Shown one piece after another: positions 13,701 to 28,366 of a stretch of 64,000 nt of DNA (its first letter is position 1; every line of letters starts with the position of its first letter). This DNA comes from Apis mellifera (lineage: Eukaryota; Arthropoda; Insecta; Hymenoptera; Apidae): assembly GCF_003254395.2 (NCBI RefSeq), contig NC_037644.1, positions 2,868,501 through 2,932,500 of the forward strand, in the 5' to 3' direction. The translations under genes were made by a program, and so were the position numbers. The notes below the pieces were generated by a model. That model did not search any database, was not told the origin of the DNA, and worked only from the letters and a program-made list of their open reading frames with translations.

Positions 13701-16700
13701 AGCTTGTTATGGAACGGATCCTCGCCTTCGTTTTATCTCGACATTAACGCACACAGGCACAGTAGGTAGCGAAAATTCACACGGACGCACACGGACGCAC
13801 GCCGTTACGAAACGCTGAGCAAGTAAACTTTGCGAAACTGCTCGATCGCGGTGTTTACGTTCAACTGGAAAATAAGAGAAGGATCACGATCTTGATAAAA
13901 TTATTGACAAAGCGTCAAATGTGTATATCCAGAGCTCCACTTTTTCCTTCTGCCACAGATAAATTTATAATTTTGTAATTTTATTTTGGAGGATGGAAAT
14001 TTAAGGTTAATTGATTTTGAAAGGAAGAAAATTATTATACTTTTTTTTTTTTCTTCCTCTGTATGGAAGTATCCGAAATACATGGAAATAATACACTTGC
14101 CTTTATAAATATTTTTCTCTTGAGCGTGAACGAAACGCAACTTTTGTTTGCGCGCATTCCTTTTGTTGGCTCTTTTGTTGGTCCCGTAAGTAATTTCTCA
14201 GAAGAAATTACGTACTCCTTTCGATTCTTTCTTTCAACTCGAGCGCTTCTTTCTTCTTGTTGAAGTTTGAAGATAAAAAAAGAGACTCAAAAACCCAATC
14301 GAGGGCTTTGAAGATTATCGGAAAGCTTCTGAAAATACGAGAGGAATGGTAAAAACGTTTTATTGCGCTTCTTTCGTAACTTCTTTCATCGACAAGAATA
14401 TAAATTCGAGCAAAGAAAATAAATAAATAGATAAAACGTATTACATGCTTTCGTGAAAGTTATATTTTATATAAAAAAAAAATAACAGTGAACATTTTAT
14501 AATTATTTATTGAGAATATGAATGTTTGGCGTAGAATATTAAGTAATTCATAAAGGTTAATGGTCGTTTTATGTAATAAAATTGTACAAACAATTTCGAT
14601 GATTTTAAATGTTATTCAATACTTTCACAACCTTTTTCAAGTTTCTTCAAAATCTAAACAGTTGATTATCTCAAGCTTCCCTTAAATTTTACCATCATTA
14701 TCTACCATTATATGGATGAAAAATACATTCAAATATATTTACACAGTGTTGCGTTATCGATAAAATAATTAATCAAAATAACTCAAGATTAAAAATCGAT
14801 TATAAATTATTTTTCGTAATTAACAAAAGATTCGACGATTTTATTCGAGGGATGAATGTGTAAGCGATGTGTCGTAATTGCGAGTAATGCGTTCGTTAGG
14901 ATCGGATTGCACGGAATTCGAGGAAGAAGGTGGAAGAGAAGAGGGGAGGGGATGGGATGGGTTGGCTCGGCTCCCAGCTGGCTGCGCGTGAATAAGCGGG
15001 GGCGAAATAATTTCGCATTTGGAATATCGACGGCCGAGAGAGAGAGAGAGATAGAGATAGAGAGAAAGAGGGAGGGGAGAAGGATACCGGGTTCCGGCGT
15101 GCAGATTATTTTCGGCCAGTGTTTTGGCAGTTCCGATATTCGGGTCAAACGCTTTATGGCCGATGGGATCCATCCTCCGACAACGATGTTTGCTCTCAAT
15201 AGAGAGAGAGAGAGGGAAGAGGTATGGCACGGGTCAAGGCATAAGCAAGTCGTAAATAATAGTGTCATAAACGGTAATCTATTTATCTTTACTAATCCCC
15301 AGTGAACGCCCTTTTGCATTGTATATTTATCGTGGGATTTTAAACGCTTTAAACACCAATAATCATTCTCTCATTGTATTATTTTTAGCTCATTTGTCAC
15401 CAATCTTTTTGCGATTTGACGTAGTAGATAGATATGTTGAAATTATTTTTTTTCTCCAATTTGAATTGTATTTATTCACGATATAATGTTAAGAGAAATT
15501 AATTCTCGATACATGGACGACCTTCGATGGAACAAGCTCTCTAATCGCACGTTTCTCCAACAAAAGACCCATAATTACCATCGGTCGATCGTTCGAGCAT
15601 CTTCTCATAAAAGCACCCCTTGCTCTGTATATATATATATATATATATATGTACGAGAGGAGCAAAGTTTTCAGATATTCTCTCGAAAGGTCAAAGGCTA
15701 CTTTGTTCTCGAGATTCGATAAAGAGGAGAACTGGTTGATCGGCGGAGCACGTTCAACAACCCGATGACCTTCCTCCGCTGCTACTCCATGGCGGAATAT
15801 ATATCTCGCTCTATTTTCGAGGTTTCGCGCTTATGCAAGCTATTTTGCGCGTATAAATTGGTCGGTTCTATCTACGCGCATGTGTATTTTCCCGTACGTG
15901 ATTATAACGTCACGTGACAAAGTTAACCTCGTTGCATTTAATTCGATTATCCAGTCGAACGAAGAGAGAGAGAGAGAGAGGCTCGCTTTGACGCTACCCG
16001 AAAAACCCGAACGATAAAATAGGGAACAAGTTACCGATGATTCGGCGGACGCGACCTAATAACACGCCCACCCGAGTCTATTGGCATTTAAGAGAGGGGA
16101 AACGCCGATTACCGACTTCTCTCACTCACTATGTTTTCGAACATAGTTCGTATCGAACGTTGTTAAACAAGGGGACAATTAGATTATCCACGCGCGCGAT
16201 GCCACGTTGCCGCTAATTTCCAATTTCTCGAATAATGTATTTCATTCTGCGTTCTGGCCGTGCGCCAACTATATGTTTACGGAACTCTCGGGAGGTAAAG
16301 GGAACGAGATAAGGAGCCGCACTCGGTTGAAAGGCGGACTCTATTTACGGAGGAGGCACCGAGCCGAGAGACAAAAGAGATTCGCTCGCGCGCTGCTGCC
16401 CCCTGTCTTTCTCGTATAAATGGCAATTTGTTTATGGTAACGTGATACGCGCCGAGTCGACGCGCCTCCCTTCGGACTTCGGAACACGAAAGCGGATTCT
16501 CTCGCTACGTAATAACTTTATATGCTCGTGGAGGAGATCTTCTCTTGTAGTGTCCAATGTTGAGCCTCATTAGAAGAATGGCTATTTTTAAAGAAAAATC
16601 TTTTGAATAATACGATGTATTTTAATATTAATATTATTTCTGTATTTGTATACTTTATATATAGGTATATAAGAACGATTGAAACGTCGTATATTTATCT

Positions 16701-19700
16701 CGTTAATTATTTATCGCAGTTTGCAAATATGATCTTTAAAAGATTTTAAAACGATAGTAATAATATTTAATCGTAGAATAAAGTTTAAAAATATAAGTAT
16801 TCGTTACTTTGCAATTTTTCTATTTTTTTTTTGTCAAAACTAATACATATTTTTATACCATTTAAATTTTCGGTTTTATTATATAAGTTCATAGAACTGA
16901 CGAGTAGAGTGTTTGTAAATAATTCTTCTTAAATTTTTTAAATTACAAAACTACTATTTATTCGTATTTTCAAGATACATCGTTAATTCTTGATACTTCT
17001 GAAAGAATACGATATTTCGGTTATCTTCTTTGAATATTAATGTGAGTGACCTCGTGTCTCTCTTTCGTATGTTCTTTTATTATTGAACAATTTTTTCAAG
17101 TGCTGTACAAGTATGGGGGAAAAAAAAACATTGTTTATAGCATGACTTTCCTATTATTAGGACATTTAAAATATTTTTGTTTGTTAAAATATTTTCTTTC
17201 TTTTTTTTTTTTCCAACGAAAAATTCAAAAATTCAATACAAGTTCTTCTTCGAAAATCTTTTTTTTTATTCGTTTAAATTTTTCAATTGATGGATTTCAA
17301 TCGCGTCATTTATCAAATTATCGAAGCGATTACTTAATTTTATTAACCGGAGAAGATTAAACAATAAGGAAATTCTTGGAACGAGGATTTTCAGAATATA
17401 CAAGTGATTCACGCTAATCGCTTTTGCATTTTTCCCTCTCGGTTAAATGTCTTTATGAAGTAGTCTTTACGAAGTTTCGTAATTTTCAAACCCAAGTGTT
17501 AATTTATTGCACGTGTATTATACGCGTGTGTTGCAAATCGTTGGAAAATTGAAAATCCCGTCGTTTCACATTCGCGATATCGCCATTTGCGTAACTGAAA
17601 CAATACTAATATATATATCTTGCCGATACTGTAAATAGATCAATATAAATAATGTGTCAATGTTTGCGATGCCGTATCAGAATTGTTTCTTTATCTTTCT
17701 TATCTTCTCAGAGGATCGATTATAGTCCTTTTCTCTCTCTTTTTTTTTTTTTTTCGAATTTTAAATTTTTCTCTATTAATATCTCTTAATACAGAAATCT
17801 TTGCGATATCTTGGAATAAAATACGCTATTCGTTTTCTTATTTCTTGTATAATCACGTATTAATTAATTCGTTTAAATCTCGTTATGTAAAGAATTTTTT
17901 TTTTATATTCTACGCTCGTATTGGAAATGTATTAAAATACTTCGATCTTCGAATTCCTGTCTTTTTATTTAGAAAATTTTGATTAAAATTTAATTAAAGA
18001 AGAAAGAAGAAGTTAATAGAAGAAACGAATTAAGGTCAGAACTTGGTCTATTTACTTGTTCTTCTGTTTGGATTTCACGAGTGTGGAACAAAGGTGTTAA
18101 AATTCCAAGATACAGTGATATATCAAACAAAAGAGGAGAAAAATTATCACCGGTTTGGATTAGGTTAAGTTGTAATTAACCAGATAAGGAAAAGTCGTCT
18201 TTTTTCTAATCTAAGTGTATGTGTGTGTATCATATTGATTTATTGTTACGTTCAATTTCCGGTATATTTCTAGATACGCGATTTTTTTTCCTTCCACATC
18301 CGTATGATCAAGATCGATCGTAATAAATATTCGATAAATATCCGTCTAACTCGTTCCTCGATTTCATTATAATTCCATTATAGTATTCCATACAAGCAAC
18401 GCCTCTTTTTTTTTTTTTTTTCTTTAAACGGAGGCAATCCAGTTGTAAAAAATATTCGAAATCAATTCTGCCTTCTTTTTTTTCTCTTTCTTGCATATTT
18501 CTCGATAATGATAGCGCACACAACTCGAGTGAAACAGGTTTTTTTTTTTTGCATCGATTTTTCCAAGGCCTCTCCTTTCATCTCGTGCAAATATTTTATA
18601 ATACGTTTTATCTCTACAGGAAGATAAATCTTAAAATTCTGAGCAATAATTTTTTCGATATAAAAAAAAAAAAATATCCTCGAGAGAGAAAGAGTCATCA
18701 ACCTTGAAATTTTCGGTATTTTCTTCGCGTGCGAATATTTGCGTTTGGAATATTTTTTTTTTTACAACGAGAGAGCAATGGATAAAATTTAAATGCTTCT
18801 TATTATATACAAAGTTATATTTAAAAAAAAAGAAAAGAGAAATATTGAAAAATTGATTACATTTTTAAAATAGATATAGCCTTATGTAACGCATTATTTT
18901 TTTTTTCTTCGTAATATTCTCGTTATTTAAAATTTAGAATTTGATTTCAATGATTTTAAGCTTGTATGAAAAATTTATTTTTATTTTTATTCGTGTCTAA
19001 AAACGCAAAAATTAAATTGCTTGTAACTATATATATATAACAGGCTATATTTTTTGTATACCAATTTTTGTGTTTGTTTTTTTTTTTTTTTTTCTTTCCT
19101 ACTTCATTTAAACGCCCAGTATACATGCGTGAATATGTATACTCGAACAACCGACTATCTCGCTTCCCGGAAACCGTTCTCGTTCTGCCAGATTTCACGA
19201 AATGACTGTCGATCTGATTCTCGACTTCTATTTTTAAAAAGATCTTCGCTCTCCTCCTTGATCCTGATTCTCTTTTTTCAATCTTTGCTCGGCTGGAATG
19301 ATTTATCGCTCCTACCGATGTCTAATTATATTTTATCCATGAGAAAAGAAAATTTATCTGTTTAAAAAAAAAAAATGTAGCACGTTAAAATTTTTAATAC
19401 GTGTATTATGTATTTTCTTGCATCAGAAAAGCTTAATTTTTATCCAAAATTAATGTATCATTGTATTTATAGAATACCTTTGAAGGATCGATTCAATCGA
19501 AACAAAAACGATATACAAAAATATAACACTATGTTTCCAATTTAATAAATAAACCTTAACTTAATATTTTTAGATCTATAATCGAAGTTTAAAAAGTATG
19601 AACATAATCAATATTTTATTTTCGAAGAATTATTTCTCACGTATGTTTATAATAAAAGTATTCGTAATGAAATTTAAGTTTCCATTTGACAGCTGATCGC

Positions 19701-22700
19701 AATCGAGAGTATTTACTTATATTATATCGCCGAAACGATAAATTATTGACGCGAGTTAAAACGTCGAATTATTATTCCTTTACATGAAATAATTGTATCT
19801 CTTAAGAACGTAATCGAGTCTCCCCGCGATTCTCGCATTCCCGATCGCGTCATTATCTAAAATTCACCTCCCTGGGTGACCGCTTGGCTGTTTCCCAAAT
19901 TTCGCCACGTCTCGAAAGAAACACGTGGAAAGTGAACGACTTGCGAAAAACGCGGATAAATATAGCTTTGTCATTCGTTGGAAAGGGTTGAGCATATGTC
20001 GAATTTCTCTCTCGCTTCTCTTTCTCCTTTCCCCTCGAAAAACGATTATTAGCAAGCTCGAGTTATTGGACGTTGGAAACCGAGAATCACCGTTGTTATT
20101 CGATTTTACGTCGTTCCCGTTCAAACCCGTGGCCAAACTTTCCAGGGTGAAATCATCCCCCTCCGATCGATCAACCCTTAGAACACCACGCCACACGCCA
20201 TCACTCGACCATTCGACCTTTTATTCGTCGAGTTTCGCTGGATTTTATCGATCGTCCTCGTCGGTCTTTCGCTGAAAACGTGTCCATGCCGAGGACTAAA
20301 CTTTTCCCTCCAGAGTCCGCTCTTTATCTAATCTCTCCGTCCTTCTCGCTCCTTCTCCTCCCTCCCCTCCCCCCGCCCCGTCCCATCTCTCCTCTAAATG
20401 GTATTTAGACGTTACGAAAACATTTGTTTCGCGCTCGAATGATTTTACGATCGACTCGAGGCTCGCGAGCCAGTGCTCGGGCAACCGTTGAAAGGAACTA
20501 TAGCAAACGATAAAGGTGAAGACAAGGGCATTCTCATTTACAAAGGCACACGGGATAGCCGAGCGTCGAGTGTGTATATTCCTGCAGTCGGAAAAAGCGA
20601 GCTCTCCTGCTAGTTTTGTTTGTGGACGCTCGCGATAGACTGTGAATTATTCGTGGAAATTTTGTTTTCGTTGATCGATGCGAGTGCTCGTATATACCAT
20701 CGTTCGTGGTAAACGGACGAAGTTGGAAACACTTTTATAATTCGAAATAGAGATTAAAATTCAAGAATAATAATATATTGGAATTTTTTTTTTCGAAAGA
20801 GAGAGAATCGAAAGATTGAAAATATGAATAAGAAAAGTATGAATAAGAAATTCAAGTTTTTTTTTACGAACAGAAACATCGTACTCGATATTATTTTTAA
20901 TTTATTCTTATTAATTTCATCTTTTGAAATTAGCCAAGTATCGGCGTTATCAAGATTGCCAACTTATCTTATTGCAAAACACGGAATATAACGAATCGAG
21001 TGAAGAGAAAAGAACGATTATATTAATAAAATTTCGTATATGATAACGTATACAGGATTTTTATTAAATAAAATGTTCGAAAATGATACGTTTCGAAATT
21101 TGATTTTTTCAAAACTCTTATTCTTCATTTTTGTCTTATTTTAAACCATAGTCATTTCATTGAATTACAATTTCCCGGTGTTCGCGCGAGAATCAAACAG
21201 TGTTGGTTATATTTTCCAAGGACTTTGCAATGTCGTAGATTTCAAAGTAGGTTTTTCCTCCTAAGCGAGATATCGAATGCAAGATTGCTTCGGTAAAAAT
21301 ATCATTGACGATTATAAATAATAAACGTTCGTTTCCTTTTTTTTTTTTTTTCTTTTCTTTTCAAAGCTATTCGCACGAGTTTATCAACGAATAATATCAC
21401 GGATGATCGAACGCCACCACGCGTTGCATGAATAATTTAACGACTGTTGAATCAGCCGTTTTAAGCATCATTAGTGCATATCAATTACGTGCCCCGTAAA
21501 ATACGTATCTGTAATTGATTACACGTTTCGTTTATGCAACGCCACCGATTGGGTCTAGTAAAAAGTTATTTCTATACCATTCTATATACGAGAGTCGCAT
21601 GCTAATGCGCTCTACATGAAATTGTAATGAACCTGATGCATAAACCATCATCCGCCGATTTGCATTGAAGTGAAAGCAGTAAAAACTGTAACGCCGAACG
21701 ATCGGATCTGTAACTATCTGTCCGTTGTACCAAACCGAGAAATCGATTTAATGCTAGATCGAGAGAACGAATCCGATGGAATCGGATATGTCGTTGAATA
21801 TTGAACGAGTGATTCTTCGCAAAAGTGAGCAATAATTTAATAGGATCGTGGCTAAAATTACATCCGTTTGTTTATTTATTCGCCAATTTTAAAACGATAA
21901 TTTTCGTCTCATCGCATCGATTTTTTTTTTTTTTTACGCAAGCTTATCTCTTCGACCTTTTATGTAATTATTGATTATATTTTAAACGATAGATAAACTT
22001 TAACGTGTTATTAGAAAGAAATGTACTTTTATTAATAATTGACAAGGTAATACGATAAAAACATTACGAAAAATTGTAAAAAAAGATGTTTAATTTAAAT
22101 TTTTAATATTCAATTGTATCTTTATTTTTATTTCCGATAAAAAAATAATTCTCAATGATTTCTGACGATTATAACTTCAAAGTCGTTTTCCTTTACGAGA
22201 GATTACAATTATAAAATCTGCAAGCATCAATATTCTGACAATAAATATAACTCAGATATCAAGAATCCAATTATATTCGATCACAAACGAAAAGAAAGGA
22301 TCGGAAGGCGAGGAAACATTAGATCGAGAGAGAGCGAGCGAGCGAGCGTCGCTCGTTTTCCCAGGCTCTCGAGCCAAACGAGCATTCCCTCGTGTTTCGC
22401 CGCGGTATAAAAATAGAGCGAAGATAGTGGAACGTTTTGGCACGGCCGCTCGCGCGAACGGCAATTTTACGATCGTCGACCACTCGTCAAACTCCCTAAG
22501 CCCTCGTGGTGGATTCCATCGTGGTGGTTTGGAGCCTTGTATTCCGGGTATCGCCTCTGCCAACAATATTTCGATCCGCCCCCTCTCTCTTCTTGTCGCG
22601 CTTGTCATTTTTCCACGCCCCTGATATTGTGCTCTCCGATGTTCGGAACGTTTTAAACTCGGATTTCATCTCTAAATATAGGGCCACGTTGAAAATTATA

Positions 22701-25700
22701 TAGGTGTCGCAAAATTACCGCCGTTCGAAAATAACGCTGGCGTTGTATATTAACCGGATGCCAAACGCGAACAGGGCGAAGTCAACATTCTAATAAGTTT
22801 TCGAAAACTCGGGAGAACGCCTGCGTCCCGAGACGCACCAGTTTCTATTCCACAGTTAAGCGGGAGTGAGATGAAGTTATGGAGAGAGGGAGACACGTTA
22901 TCCCGCGACCAGCTCTCGATTACGATGCCGCGATGAAATAGTCCGCGCGTTTTAACGAAAATGGCCGACGAGAAGGATAATTAAGATATAGATTTTAATG
23001 ATTTTTTTTTTTATTATTTATTACCTATTGTTTCTAAACTCTGTATTTAATGTATTTTCGAATCGAAATATTTCAAATTCATCGTGATGAAGAAATAGAC
23101 TTTTCACTGGTTCATCCGTTATACGTTTTTATTGCTATCCCCATATGTTTACATTAACGGATGCCTACGCGCAAGCAAATATATATGTACAAACTATTGA
23201 ATTCTATACATAATAATGGCAATCTTTTTTTAAATATTTTCCTAAAGGATTTATGTACGTAGGAAAAATTACTAAAATTAATCCTTTCGTTTAACAGAAT
23301 TGTACAATGGAAATTATTGCTATTACGAATAATTCAGAAATGGACATTTATAATCTAATGTTATTCTGCAACAGGAGATCTTTAAGATACATTGCGTGTC
23401 GTTGTGTCACTTTTCGCTCGTAAAAAGGATTTCTTTCATCATCTCTTTGCAAAATGAGAAGGATATTTAACCGACAAAGGTTAATAGAATTTCTCTGCCG
23501 ATTCTTTTTAAATACTCGCAGTTTAAATAAAAATAAAAACGAAATTTATATACGTTAATACCCCTTCGCATAGAAAGTTCCGAAAATACATTCGAACGAA
23601 TTGTTTTTAACCGTGCGAATATCGAATGACGGGGCGTCGTTTTAACGGCAAATATGACAGACTGCAGGCCTGTCTTTTGCAAGGTTACTGACATTTGCCA
23701 TGCTTCGGCTCTTTTATTAGAGGAACATTTAAAATCACTCGATGCTGGCTCGAATATCTCGCAAGTTCGTTTCGGTTCAGCCTGTCACGACGGGATGTGC
23801 TCGAACAAAAGCGTTCTCGAGGATGACGCAGCACACCCGCAAATGACACTTTCGTTCGCGTCTTTCGCGGACTCCCAGCGTTTTTACATTTCCCTCCTCG
23901 GTTTTCTAGCTTCAAATTGGAAAGAAACAAATTGGATAAATTATATTTGGATCGATTTTCAATTTGATTCGAATCAATTTGGTTCGATTTAACGCTTTCG
24001 ATACATCCAATGTGTCGTAATTTTGTCGAAACGAGTATTTGAATGAATATACGATCGATTTATTAATATTCGAGATCAATATACGACGGTTGATCGAAAT
24101 ATAGATCTTTCGTTAATTGAAAGTGGTGTATAATTAATTGTAATTACAATGTCATGTTTACATAAGTTTAATTTAAATATTATTTATATTATTAGTTTGA
24201 AATTGCGTCATTATAATTTGCAGCCATCCACGTGTGATATATTTAGATCGATTGTTCTAATCATTCTTAATTCGAAAGCATAAAATTAATAACAATCGTC
24301 TTTATCAGAGGCTTTAAAAATAGACGTTGTAATTATATATAATGCCAAAAAACTGTTGTTGTTGTTGTTATCCAATGCAACTGGTATTCCCAGTTTACGG
24401 AATTATTAACGATGTGCAAATGTTCCAGGTGAGGTTATATTTTTTCCTTTCCTTTTTTTATCATTGAAAATTACGCATAATTGCATCTTTCAATAAGCTT
24501 GAATATATTCCGTGAAATTTTTGCATGGATAAACTAAGGAAAAGTGAAAAAAAAACAAACGGTGATCGTATTAATAATTAAACCGACGTGGACGATGACT
24601 AACAGATTTTTACATAACTCACGAAGTTGATGAATCGATATTCATTCTGCAAAGGAGCGAGGAAAAATATAGTTTCCTTTTTCCCCTTTAATTTTCGAGA
24701 AAGAAAAAGAATCGTGACTGGACTGTGGTGCCATCTATCGATCGATTCCAATTAAAATCTCTCGGGTTATAATTCGATTCGAGGAGAGAATCGAAAAATT
24801 TAAATAGCACCCGGTACGTATACCCGTTACATCGAGGCTTGTATATACGCGGCCGTTTCGTGTAAGCAAGCCAGCCAACCTGTCCCGATGATGCATTGGT
24901 TCGCGCGATTTGTGTGCGCGCGCTTGTCCGTGTGACGAGCTCGGGGAGAAGCAGCACGTGTGCGGCACAAAAACTTGTTTCGCCTCTCTTTCCCTCTTTC
25001 TCTCTCTCTCCGCCTCACCCCTCCCCCTTCCCTCTTCGCTCCCCGCTCCGCCGTATCCCCACCCTCGAACGTTTCGATTTTTATCTCGACGGCGTGTTTC
25101 TGTCCGCGGTGAAATTACGTCACGTAGAAATCATGATAATCGCACGATGGGCGAAGAAAAGCGGGATAGGAATGCAAACGTTTAATTCGTCGGTACGATT
25201 TGTATGAAAGGAGAAGGATATTTCTTTTTTTTCTTCGTATCATCTTTTTCTTTCTTTTTGTAATTTAAAATATCGAAGGAAGAGAAATATGTTTCTAAAA
25301 TCGAGAAAGAATCGTATTTATAATCGTGTTCGTTTCTTGTCTATATATCTCGGGTTTGGTAAACGCGTTTGATTACGAAATTACGCGTTCTAAATGCGAG
25401 GCGGCGTGCTCGATACGTGAGAAGGTAATTGAACACAAAAGCGTTGCCCGTTTTCAATAGGCTGAAAATAAAACCGGGCGGACGTGTGCGTGTTGGTAAT
25501 CCAGTGACCTTTTTCATGCTCGTTCTCCAAGTCCAATTACATCACGGAGGAAAGGTGGGACACGTCACACTTGACAAAGAATTCCGTTCGTATTAACCGA
25601 CGAATTCCCCCCCCTTTACCGGCAACTGTAATTTACTTCCCGAGTAAGTCGTATTATTCATACGGCGAATAATCCGCGAGTCGTGTCTCGTTTCCTCGAA

Positions 25701-28332
25701 CGAAATTGAACACGTTTCTCGAGCGTTAATTTTTTTCATAGTAAAAGTAAAAAATCTCTCTATTTTCCATCGTCTATAACTTAATAAGCAACCTTCAATA
25801 TACTTTTCTACGCTTGTTTTAGCTTCTTCGAGTACGAGTTGCATTAGAAAGAAATTATTCTTACAATAATGATGGCTGTTTAGACGGATATAGAGCGTTG
25901 TAGAATATTCCAACGCTTCCTGTGGAAGAAATCTATAGGCTATGTCTACGCGAGTTGCTTAAAATATAGATTCAACGAAAAATCGATTGCGGCGCGTAAC
26001 AATAAAAAGCGAGGTTAATTTAGTGGGATTAAAAATTAGAATTATTCGAGATAATATTACGATATTTATATTTATATATTCGACACCTTGTTTCATCTTT
26101 ATCGTTTTCACTACGTGCAATTTATTTACCCGTTATACCTCGTTGAATACATTAATATTCGTCGAATTAATTTCTCCTCGTCTCTTTCACTATCTGCCAT
26201 TCTTCATTCGTTGCTGGCAAACGTATAAAATGACACTTGAGAATTTCATAATGTCCCTAATAATTATACAAATGTATTACGATTGTGAAAAATAATTTTT
26301 CTTCTTTCGAAGGATGTGACGTTAATTTCACATCCAAAATTAAAAAAAAGATTTCCCGCAAACATAACCTATTCCTCGTAACGTAACAATGGAGAATTCA
26401 TCTCGTTAGGCGTAAAAAAATTTGCATTTATTTACCCGTATGTGGAGCGTGTAACAGGTTACGCCATTTTCTTTTTCAAACGAATAATTGATACATAACC
26501 GTACATATATCGTTAAATATCGCGATAAATAACGTATAAATTCGTGAAGCAGGGAGGAAAAAAAGTTGGTGAAAAAAGAAGGTCACCGAATTTCGTGCCG
26601 TTTTACCCGTGCAACAACTCGTACCGTTTTATTCGTGCGCCAAGGAAAAGGAGAAAAAAAATCCCAGCGACGACGTTCCGTGCCACTTTGTCAGCCACGT
26701 TGTCGAGTGGGGCGCTGCGAGCGCTGTGAAGTGGAGTGCGAGAGTGGGGGGGCCGAGTCGCGTGAAACGAAAGCAAAAATAGGTTCGCGGGTTTTAAAGC
26801 TTCGGCCGTTGTGTCGCATCGGGGAGAGACGTATCCATGGCTGTTTCCCGGCGGCCAGGTGGAAAAGAAAGGGAAGAGAGGAGGAGGAAAGGTGGACGGA
26901 CAGGTGTCTGGAAGCCATCTTGGTCTCTTCATCGGTCCCGTGCGCCTTCAGAATGTCAGCGTCTAAGGTCGAGCGTGTGTTGTGTTGCGCGCACACGGGA
27001 GGAAAGCGGTATTCAGCGCATCCTACAAAATTCATGAGCCGTAAAATTCGAGCATAATCGAATCGCTTCTGCTCGGTTATATCGTTTCCTCGCCGCGATG
27101 GATCGATTGTATGGATTGTATGGAAAAAAGAAGGATTAATCTCTGTGAAAAGAGAGTAAAAATTTGCTCTCTCCGCTCGTTTTTTTTTCTTTCTTTTTTG
27201 GGGAAAGTCGATAAAATTATTATCCAGTCCGATTTCTCACGTTGAACGGAACGAGTTATTAAGCAGATATAAATTGAAAATCAAATTTCTCCCTTTGAAG
27301 CTTGGGAAAAGGAAAGATATTGAATGTTGAAATTGTATTGGATTTCGTATTGTTATTAATTTTACACTATTTTCTATTCCAATCATTTCCTTTTTTTTTT
27401 TATTCTCATTCGATTATCGTAAAAAAAAAAATTTTTCGAGCAAATTTTATTATTTTCATCAATTGTTCAGATATTTTTGTTTCTCCACGTGTACACGTAT
27501 CACGCTTGTATACTTTCTTGTTGGATTAGTAAAGGTCACAGTCGAATACATTCGCTTCGTAAAATTCCTCGCCCGACATGACGAACTAATTCCCCATACT
27601 ATATAACCAGGTCACGATCTGTAAACAGGAAGGTTGATCGATCAATGGCCTCTCCAAGAAATTTGTCTCCTCTTTCTTGTCTCTATCCTGTTGGTAAATA
27701 TTAGACGAAAAGAAAGTATGAAGAGTAATGAAATGTATCTATGTATGGATTTAGAATTCTTATTCAGTTTTATAAAGTATAAAAAATAATTCTAAATAAA
27801 TAGTAGTACGACAAACTTGAAGTTATAATTTAAATTTGATTGATCGTCGTGTAGAGTTTCTTTTCAAAAAAAAAAAAAGATCGAAAATGAAATGAGACGA
27901 TTTTTATTTAGAATAGTAATAAATAGAAAAATTGAACGAATTGTAATTTTTTAAATAAAAATAAAATTAATTAGACTGAGTGAAAGTTACTTTTGAAGAA
28001 AAGTAAATTATAAAATTGTGTTAATAGAAAGCTTTTATCGATGTTATAAATCTTTTATATTAGTAACTCGTCGTTTTTATTTTTTCTAAAAATTTCACTT
28101 TAATACTAGATTCTAGGGTCTAGAAACTTTCTATCGGGAAATATAAAATAACAACAATTGCTATGGATCATCATTCTTTATCTTATCTCAAATTCGTATT
28201 CTTCTGCGCAATGCATTCTACGAATTTCTTACGAATTTTCGTGGATTCATCGGCAAACATAACAACGTTTACGTTTCTTATGGAATTAAGCGTTTAGATT
28301 AAATCGCTCTTCTGTGTTTCTTGCTGCATTAT

Positions 28333-28366
<34 letters not shown>

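Noticed and set aside
26566..27057. 163-codon plus-strand frame in the intronic CpG island
   Set aside because: Arg/Lys/Ser/Glu-rich composition typical of GC- and purine-rich DNA, with competing frames of similar length on the minus strand.
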